A stretch of DNA of 64,000 nucleotides from NCBI GenBank assembly GCA_947503265.1, contig CANNDC010000008.1, positions 124,001 through 188,000 on the forward strand, given 5' to 3'. This DNA is from an uncultured Alteromonadaceae bacterium (lineage in GTDB: Bacteria > Pseudomonadota > Gammaproteobacteria > Enterobacterales > Alteromonadaceae). Below, piece after piece: positions 58,190-64,000 of this stretch (position 1 is its first letter; the number at the start of each line of letters is the position of its first letter). The position numbers were made by a program, and so were the translations under genes. Below the pieces are notes generated by a model. It was not told the DNA's origin. It did no database searches and saw only the letters and a list, made by a program, of their open reading frames with translations.

Positions 58190-58435
58190 ATGAACTCAGA
58201 ACAAATACTAACTATGGTCAAGTCTATTCTAGTTGCCGAGTTTGAAATAGATGAAGACGATATTTCCCCTGAAGCGAACATCTATGAAGATCTCGATATT
58301 GATAGTATCGATGTCGTTGACCTTGTTGTTCGACTGAAAACCGAAACGGGTAAAACTATCAATCCAGACAATTTCAAACAAGTCAGAACCATTGACGATT
58401 TAGTCAAAGCAATCGATCAGGTCGTTAATAATTAA
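58190..58435 (+). CDS. acyl carrier protein 2 (ApeE/ApeF-like)
   Basis: 81 aa with Ser39 in DLDIDSIDVVDLV, a different subtype from the other two ACPs and more like housekeeping AcpP. In Xenorhabdus APE synthesis two ACPs divide the starter and extender duties; the same is assumed here. Its stop lies directly against the stop of the convergent gamma-glutamyltransferase gene: no intergenic base and no terminator between them. Confidence 0.93.
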   Translation: MNSEQILTMVKSILVAEFEIDEDDISPEANIYEDLDIDSIDVVDLVVRLKTETGKTINPDNFKQVRTIDDLVKAIDQVVNN

Positions 58436-60154
58436 TTAATAACCTGAAGCTTGCCCATCTTTACGACTTTCTGAAGCACCAAAGTAAACTCCGGATTTGC
58501 TGTCTCGCATAATCGCTTGATAGCCTCCATAGCTTCCCGAAACGTCCCGTAGAATATGACCCATTTGCACGAGTTTTCTGCGTGTTTTTTCTGAGTAGCC
58601 GTTTTCTAAACTGACATATCCACCGTCAATCATCACTTCATCTGTGGGTTCACTCGAACCAGAATGCAAAATACGCGGCGCGTCGCCTGCTTCTTGCAAG
58701 TTCATTCCGAAGTCAATCAGATTAATCACGATTTGTGCGTGCATTTGAGGTTGAGTACCGCCACCCATCACACCAAAACTTAGCCATGGCTTACCATCTT
58801 TGGTGACGAACGCAGGAATAATTGTATGAAAAGGCCGCTTTCCTGGCTCAAAGACATTAAAGTGTCCTTCTTTGAGGGAAAACATCTCGCCTCTGTCCTG
58901 TAAAATAAAACCCAAACCTGTGGGTGTCATACCCGATCCCATGCCACGATAATTGGATTGAATTAACGACACCATATTTCCGTCTTTATCGGCTGTAGTT
59001 AGGTAAATGGTGTCACCCTCATTTAATCCCGCATCAAAACGTTTGGCCGCCTTGTTCATATCGATCAATTGACTACGTTGTTTGGCATAGGATTTCGAGA
59101 TAAGCCACTCAACAGGGATTTCATTGAATTCTGGATCGGCGTAATACTTTGCTCTATCCTCAAAAGCTAACTTTTTTGCTTCAACAAAGGTATGGATATA
59201 TTCAGCAGAGCCAAACCCCATTCCCTCGATATCATATTGCTCGAGTACATTAAGAATTTGTAGCGCGGCGATGCCTTGTCCGTTAGGTGGTAATTCCCAC
59301 ACATCATATCCACGGTAGTTGCTGGAAACAGGCTCAACCCAATTAGATGTATGGGTCGCCAGATCTTCGTAGCTTAAGAAACCGCCTTGTTCTTTCATGT
59401 ATGCAGCGATGGTTCTGGCTATATCGCCTTTGTAAAACGCGTCACGTCCACCTGTAGCAATCTTTTCATAGGTTGCAGCAAGGTTTGGATTGGCAAACAT
59501 TTGACCTTTTTTGGGAGCAGAGCCATTGGGCATATAAGTTTCTTTGAAGCCATCAAATTTGCTTAAAATAGGTACACTGCGATTCATGTAATACGCGATC
59601 AACTCGGACACAGGAAAACCTGATTTCGCATATTCTATGGACGGGGATAGAATCGATGTCATTGGCATAGAGCCAAACTTTCCATGTAACTCAAACCAAC
59701 CATCAACTGCGCCAGGTACTGAAACAGGGAGCGGCCCGTGAGAAGGTATTTTGCTCATGCCTTGCTGCTTAAAATAATCAAGGCTCAACGATTTTGGTGA
59801 GCGACCGGATGCATTTAAACCATAGAGTCGCTTTGTTTTGGCATCCCAGACGATAGCAAACAAATCGCCCCCAATTCCGTTGCCTGTGGGTTCGACTAAG
59901 CCTAACATGGCATTTGCAGCTATTGCAGCATCAATGGCATTGCCACCTTGCTTGAGAATATCTAGGCCCACTTGGGTTGCTAATGGTTGGCTGGTAGCGA
60001 CCATGCCGTTTTTGGCAATCACTTCTGAGCGTGATGCGAAAGTCTCACCGGTTATGCGGTCAAAAGAATGTGCATTGAGTGTGGTAATCGCCAGAAAAGA
60101 AAGCACCAGTTTTTTAGCGGAAACAAAACACAGCTTAGTGGTAAAATTTGGCAT
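58436..60154 (-). CDS. ggt: gamma-glutamyltransferase (glutathione hydrolase family)
   Basis: 572 aa proenzyme, periplasmic: signal-like N-terminus (VLSFLAITTLNAHS). The large-subunit motif GLVEPTGNGIGGD and the small-subunit start at the Thr in GDTIYLTTADKDGNMVSLIQSNYRG (auto-cleavage before Thr) are visible, with FGVMGGGTQPQMH later. Cleaves gamma-glutamyl bonds of glutathione or peptides. The segment around the catalytic Thr (TIYLTTAD) differs from the TTHYSVVD of E. coli, so substrate preference may differ. Confidence 0.87.
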   Translation of the reverse strand: MPNFTTKLCFVSAKKLVLSFLAITTLNAHSFDRITGETFASRSEVIAKNGMVATSQPLATQVGLDILKQGGNAIDAAIAANAMLGLVEPTGNGIGGDLFAIVWDAKTKRLYGLNASGRSPKSLSLDYFKQQGMSKIPSHGPLPVSVPGAVDGWFELHGKFGSMPMTSILSPSIEYAKSGFPVSELIAYYMNRSVPILSKFDGFKETYMPNGSAPKKGQMFANPNLAATYEKIATGGRDAFYKGDIARTIAAYMKEQGGFLSYEDLATHTSNWVEPVSSNYRGYDVWELPPNGQGIAALQILNVLEQYDIEGMGFGSAEYIHTFVEAKKLAFEDRAKYYADPEFNEIPVEWLISKSYAKQRSQLIDMNKAAKRFDAGLNEGDTIYLTTADKDGNMVSLIQSNYRGMGSGMTPTGLGFILQDRGEMFSLKEGHFNVFEPGKRPFHTIIPAFVTKDGKPWLSFGVMGGGTQPQMHAQIVINLIDFGMNLQEAGDAPRILHSGSSEPTDEVMIDGGYVSLENGYSEKTRRKLVQMGHILRDVSGSYGGYQAIMRDSKSGVYFGASESRKDGQASGY

Positions 60155-60225
60155 GACATGACTCTTATTGTTTTAATAGTAAATAATCAGTAAACAGAAT
60201 AAGCGCCAGAATTTTGAACTACAAC

Positions 60226-60253
60226 AAAAAACCTCGCATAAGCGAGGTTTTTT
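60226..60253. terminator. bidirectional Rho-independent terminator
   Basis: Perfect 12-bp inverted repeat AAAAAACCTCGC / GCGAGGTTTTTT (60226-60237 and 60242-60253) with loop ATAA. It lies 28 nt beyond the amtB stop, ends glnK-amtB transcripts, and is symmetric enough to work from either side. Confidence 0.9.
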
Positions 60254-60280
60254 AATATTATTTCTAAAGAAATCGAGTGA

Positions 60281-61525
60281 TTACTTACGACCGCCTGTGA
60301 AGTCAGGATAAGCTTCCAGACCACATTCGCTCATGTCAACACCTTCGAATTCGTCTTCTTCACTTACTCTGATTCCCATTATCGCTTTAAGCGCTAACCA
60401 GACGATTAAGCTTGTAACGAATACCCATACGAAGATAGTAATCGCACCAATGATTTGGCCAGAGAAAGATGAACCATCATTAGTTACAGGAACCAATAGA
60501 AGACCAAGAAGACCAACTACACCGTGAACTGAAATTGCACCTACTGGATCATCAATTTTCAACTTATCTAATGCGATGATACTTCCGACTACCAACAATC
60601 CGCCTAGTGCACCAAACAAAGTGGCTTGAAGAGGTGAAGGAGTAGAAGGTTCAGCAGTGATTGCAACTAGACCCGCTAGTGCACCGTTAAGTGCCATAGT
60701 TAAGTCAGCCTTACCGAATAATACGCGAGCTAATAACAAGGCAGCAACTAAACCACCTGCGGCAGCTGCGTTAGTATTCATAAATACAACAGCAACACTG
60801 TTTGCGCTTTCTACTGTAGCTGTAGCAAGTACAGAACCACCGTTGAAACCAAACCAGCCCATCCATAAGATGAAAGTACCTAAAGTCGCTAGAGGCAAGT
60901 TCGCACCTGGAATCGCGTTTACACGACCATCTGCGCCATATTTACCTTTACGAGCACCAAGTATTAGCACACCAGCAAGAGCTGCTGCAGCGCCTGCCAT
61001 ATGGACGATACCTGAGCCAGCGAAGTCAGAGAATCCAAGGTCACCTAGGTTGTACATGCCGAAAACATCAACACCGCCCCAAGTCCAAGCACCTTCCATT
61101 GGGTAAATGAAACCAGTCAAAACAACTGCGAATGCAAGGAACGCCCAAAGTTTCATACGCTCAGCAACCGCACCAGATACGATTGACATAGCGGTAGCTA
61201 CGAAAACAACTTGGAAAAAGAAATCAGCCGAAGGAGCATAAGTAGCAGGTTCTGCTTCACCTGTTGCGCCATCACCCGTGATGTCTTTTAAGAACAAAGA
61301 AAAATCGTCGCCGCCATACATGATTGAGTAACCACAAATCATGTACATGATGCAAGATATCGCGTAAAGCGAAACGTTTTTAGTTAATATTTCAGTCGTG
61401 TTTTTAGCACGAACCAAACCCGCTTCCAACATTGTGAAACCCGCAGCCATCCACATGACCAAGGCGCCGCAAATGAGGAAATAGAAGGTATCTAATGCAT
61501 ACCCTAATTCAAATGTAACTTCCAT
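60281..61525 (-). CDS. amtB: ammonium transporter
   Basis: 414 aa with 11-12 transmembrane helices. The twin-His pore residues are in GIVHMAGAAAALAG and ISVHGVVGLLG; FILWMGWFGFNGG is the Amt signature. The C-terminal tail (EEDEFEGVDMSECGLEAYPDF) is the usual cytoplasmic regulatory segment that binds GlnK. AGGAGAT precedes the ATG. Cotranscribed after glnK (17-nt gap). Confidence 0.96.
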   Translation of the reverse strand: MEVTFELGYALDTFYFLICGALVMWMAAGFTMLEAGLVRAKNTTEILTKNVSLYAISCIMYMICGYSIMYGGDDFSLFLKDITGDGATGEAEPATYAPSADFFFQVVFVATAMSIVSGAVAERMKLWAFLAFAVVLTGFIYPMEGAWTWGGVDVFGMYNLGDLGFSDFAGSGIVHMAGAAAALAGVLILGARKGKYGADGRVNAIPGANLPLATLGTFILWMGWFGFNGGSVLATATVESANSVAVVFMNTNAAAAGGLVAALLLARVLFGKADLTMALNGALAGLVAITAEPSTPSPLQATLFGALGGLLVVGSIIALDKLKIDDPVGAISVHGVVGLLGLLLVPVTNDGSSFSGQIIGAITIFVWVFVTSLIVWLALKAIMGIRVSEEDEFEGVDMSECGLEAYPDFTGGRK

Positions 61526-61542
61526 TATAATCTCCTAATAAG

Positions 61543-62109
<567 letters not shown>

Positions 62110-62154
62110 TCAGACTCTATTTAAGCTGGAATTCACTTATTTTGGACCAATTCA

Positions 62155-62898
62155 TTGCAAGTAGAGGGCATGCGCGACATACCGCAAGCAAAGCAAACGT
62201 CTTCACTGTTCAAAGTGCTTGTCTTGTCTTTTGTGTTGCATATTGTTATTGGTTTTTTACTTTGGCAGGGACACACGAATAATCGTCCTAAAGCAATAAC
62301 TAAAGTACAAAACAAACCCATTCAAGCAAAATTAGTGTTTACTCCTATTCCCCCGCCCAAACCGATTCCAACACAACAACCAACAATTCAGCGGGAAGTT
62401 GAATCTGAATTGCAAGCACAGGCGGCTGATAACGAAGAAACTAAAGTTGCAAAACCAACGGAGGAAATATCCAGCGTAAAGGAGGTAATCCCAGAATTTG
62501 CACCACCTAAAGTAGATGAGAGGCGAGCTGACTTACCGCAGATATCCTCTCCTTCGTTCACGGAAAAGGGAATTGCAACCAGAGATTTAGCAAAACACCA
62601 TTTAAAAGATTTCACTCGAAATGCGAATAACGCGCTTGCTCAACGAGAAGCTGAGCGTTATCGGCAGCAACAAAACTCACCGACTATTTTGAAACCCAAA
62701 AATGACCCTTTTTTAACTGAAGACGAAAAGTTTAATAATGAACGGGCGGTGCGAGTCGATTGCAGTTCAGGACTAAACAAATCGTTAGCAGTGCTTTCAA
62801 GTTTTACTGGTGGAAATTTAGATTGCTCTGACAATCAATCTATCACCCCGTTTATCAACAAACATTTGAACAAGGGTGTAGAAGATAGAGAAAACTAG
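62155..62898 (+). CDS. membrane-anchored, Pro-rich TonB-like protein of unknown function
   Basis: 247 aa from TTG 62155, or 242 aa from ATG 62170; neither has a well-spaced ribosome-binding site. One N-terminal transmembrane helix (FKVLVLSFVLHIVIGFLLWQG) then a Pro/Lys-rich segment (FTPIPPPKPIPTQQPTIQ) as in TonB/TolA. The C-terminal half (RDLAKHHLKDFTRNANNAL, then VDCSSGLNKSLAVLSSFTGGNLDC) lacks the TonB fold signature and has two Cys. Possibly a periplasm-spanning scaffold. Lies between glnK and mrcB. Confidence 0.6.
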   Translation: MQVEGMRDIPQAKQTSSLFKVLVLSFVLHIVIGFLLWQGHTNNRPKAITKVQNKPIQAKLVFTPIPPPKPIPTQQPTIQREVESELQAQAADNEETKVAKPTEEISSVKEVIPEFAPPKVDERRADLPQISSPSFTEKGIATRDLAKHHLKDFTRNANNALAQREAERYRQQQNSPTILKPKNDPFLTEDEKFNNERAVRVDCSSGLNKSLAVLSSFTGGNLDCSDNQSITPFINKHLNKGVEDREN

Positions 62899-62985
62899 GG
62901 TCTTTGGTTTCTTGGATCTCTTCTATATATGTCTGCAACAGATATGATTGCAACAAAAATCGGCATACTCTAGGGGCTGTTGACC

Positions 62986-64000
62986 CTAGCCAAATAGCTT
63001 TTCCCAAAACGATTTCTTTTCTTTAATTTTAGGATTCTTACTAGCGCATTTTTGCAGCTTTTCTGGTAAAGCAGACAATATTGCAGGCACACTCATACTT
63101 TCTTTGCATCCCGCTTCTGTCGGTTGACCTGTTTCAACATTAAAGTGAGCAATTCCCAGCCCTTTTGGAAAACGTCTAACTAGTGATTTGGGTTCTTGTT
63201 TCATCTGATAATCAATAAACAAACTTAATGCTCCAGCTGCACCGGTCAATTTGGTCGATTGATTATCATCATGACCCACCCAAGTTGTTATCAAGCTATT
63301 TTTATCAAACCCACTAAACCAGCTGTCTCTATAGTCATCTGTAGTCCCGGTTTTTCCGGCCATATTGATATCAGGAAACCGCGAGCGAATACGTCTGGCC
63401 GTCCCTTCCAAGGTGACCTTATGCATAGCAAAATTCACCAAATACGTAGCTTTATCGTCAAACTCTTGAACTCCAGCTTGCTCAAAACGCCAAATCGATT
63501 GATTCTCAGCTGACAAAATAGCCGTAACCGTGTGCAATTTTATCTTTTCACCATTATTGGCCATGGTTTGGTACATTTGATTGACTTGTAAGGGTGACAA
63601 ATCTAAAGCACCCAAAGTTAACGCTGGGTATCTGGGAATTTTCTCTTCCACACCCAGACGCCTCAAGGTTTCCACGATAGTGTCAATGCCGAGATCCATA
63701 CCTAAGCCAACAGTAGGAACGTTCAAGGATTTCGTGAGCCCTTGAACCAAGGAGACTTTGCCCCTGAACTGTTTGTCTTCGTTTAACGGCTCCCAAGGTT
63801 TACCGTCTTCATCAGGTAACGAAATTGGCTCATCGATTAACGGGCTAGCAAGGTTATACCTATTAGGTTGTTCTAAAGCGGCAAGATAGATAGCGGGTTT
63901 AATAAGTGAACCTATGGATCGACGCGCATCTAATGCACGGTTAAATCCTTTGTAATCCGTTTGTCTGTCTCCTACCAAGGCCCTGATTTCACCCGTGTCA
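62986..64000 (-). CDS. mrcB: penicillin-binding protein 1b, C-terminal transpeptidase part (5' end outside window)
   Basis: At least 338 residues; the frame is open through the right edge (DTGEIRALVGD precedes the first in-window start-like codon). Transpeptidase motifs: SxxK in RRSIGSLIKPAIYL, SxN in LTKSLNVPTVGLG, and KTG in AGKTGTTDDYRDSWFSG. The glycosyltransferase and membrane parts lie beyond 64000. The C-terminus ends in a basic Lys-rich tail. Bifunctional peptidoglycan synthase of the lateral wall and septum; the SPOR protein DamX at the other end of the window is a known septal partner in E. coli. Confidence 0.93.
   Translation of the reverse strand, partial: DTGEIRALVGDRQTDYKGFNRALDARRSIGSLIKPAIYLAALEQPNRYNLASPLIDEPISLPDEDGKPWEPLNEDKQFRGKVSLVQGLTKSLNVPTVGLGMDLGIDTIVETLRRLGVEEKIPRYPALTLGALDLSPLQVNQMYQTMANNGEKIKLHTVTAILSAENQSIWRFEQAGVQEFDDKATYLVNFAMHKVTLEGTARRIRSRFPDINMAGKTGTTDDYRDSWFSGFDKNSLITTWVGHDDNQSTKLTGAAGALSLFIDYQMKQEPKSLVRRFPKGLGIAHFNVETGQPTEAGCKESMSVPAILSALPEKLQKCASKNPKIKEKKSFWEKLFG

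Larger units (their letters stand above)
30854..58435. other. biosynthetic gene cluster: aryl polyene plus dialkylresorcinol (flexirubin-like) hybrid
   Basis: About 27.6 kb with 28 genes in five units: 30854-41165 (+), 46089-41174 (-), 46173-46646 (+), 56077-46639 (-) and 56277-58435 (+). It has the full aryl polyene (APE) core known from E. coli/Xenorhabdus ape clusters: aryl ligase, ACPs, ketosynthases plus a chain-length-factor-like protein, ketoreductase, two hotdog dehydratases, thioesterase, acyltransferases, LolA-like protein, MMPL exporter and DUF3261 lipoprotein. DarA- and DarB-like genes are inserted, as in flexirubin clusters. Many genes overlap by 4-11 nt, implying coupled operons. 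Boundaries are inferred from the flanking housekeeping genes. Confidence 0.85.

Noticed and set aside
60657..61106. 149-codon rightward ORF opposite amtB
   Set aside because: Ala/Pro-rich antisense frame of an Ala/Gly-rich membrane protein, a common artefact.
62970..62989. CTAGGG/CCCTAG hairpin after mrcB as a terminator
   Set aside because: Short stem, overlaps the stop codon, and the T-run is about 12 nt away.

Overview
The window looks like chromosome from a marine gammaproteobacterium of the order Alteromonadales (Alteromonas/Glaciecola/Paraglaciecola-like). This rests on the damX-dam-rpe-trpS neighbourhood, an arginine-succinyltransferase block ending in a DUF1338 gene, a TorF-type porin, glnK-amtB, parC, and moderately AT-rich DNA. 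I ran no homology search, so the genus is inference. No rRNA, tRNA, CRISPR array, insertion sequence or prophage was seen. Layout: (1) 1-5550, housekeeping: 3' part of damX, dam, a leftward DUF2970/small secreted protein/porin block with a clear terminator, then rpe, trpS and pabA. (2) 5691-11678, an HDOD regulator followed by arginine catabolism/biosynthesis genes astC(argD)-astA-astD and a DUF1338 enzyme. (3) 11700-25716, recQ-like helicase, parC, a sorbosone-dehydrogenase-like protein, a five-part hybrid histidine kinase, DUF2982 with a newly noticed 43-codon membrane ORF, a secreted metallo-beta-lactamase-fold protein, and a large secreted metalloprotease with an unusual C-terminus. (4) 25768-30415, pyrB, hemL, a class III adenylate cyclase, and a DyP peroxidase bracketed by short direct repeats. 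The main find is 30854-58435, about 27.6 kb that reads as one hybrid aryl polyene plus dialkylresorcinol (flexirubin-like) pigment cluster. Block A (30854-41165, rightward) has an adenylating ligase, two hotdog dehydratases, a glycosyltransferase, an LpxL-type acyltransferase, a MIO ammonia-lyase, a thioesterase, a flavin halogenase-like enzyme, two ketosynthases and a ketoreductase. Block B (46089-41174, leftward) has DarA- and DarB-like resorcinol enzymes, an unrecognised 134-aa protein, a BtrH-like acyltransferase and an exported alpha/beta hydrolase. Block C (56077-46639, leftward) has a lysophospholipid acyltransferase, COG4648 membrane protein, LolA-like protein, MMPL exporter, DUF3261 lipoprotein, a small secreted protein, an ABC exporter pair, and an ACP-ketosynthase-ketosynthase-like trio. 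A lone DUF2141 gene (46173-46646, rightward) lies between B and C. Block D (56277-58435, rightward) has a phosphopantetheinyl transferase, a chain-length-factor-like ketosynthase and two ACPs. A plausible pathway: the ammonia-lyase makes an aryl-acrylate starter, the ligase loads it on an ACP, KS/KR/DH enzymes build a conjugated polyene, and the halogenase-like protein decorates the ring. DarB/DarA make a dialkylresorcinol, an acyltransferase joins the halves, and MMPL/LolA/lipoprotein plus the ABC exporter move the product to the outer membrane. (5) 58436-64000: gamma-glutamyltransferase, amtB-glnK with a recognisable sigma-54/NtrC-type control region, a TonB-like membrane-anchored protein, and the 3' part of mrcB (PBP1b), which runs off the window.
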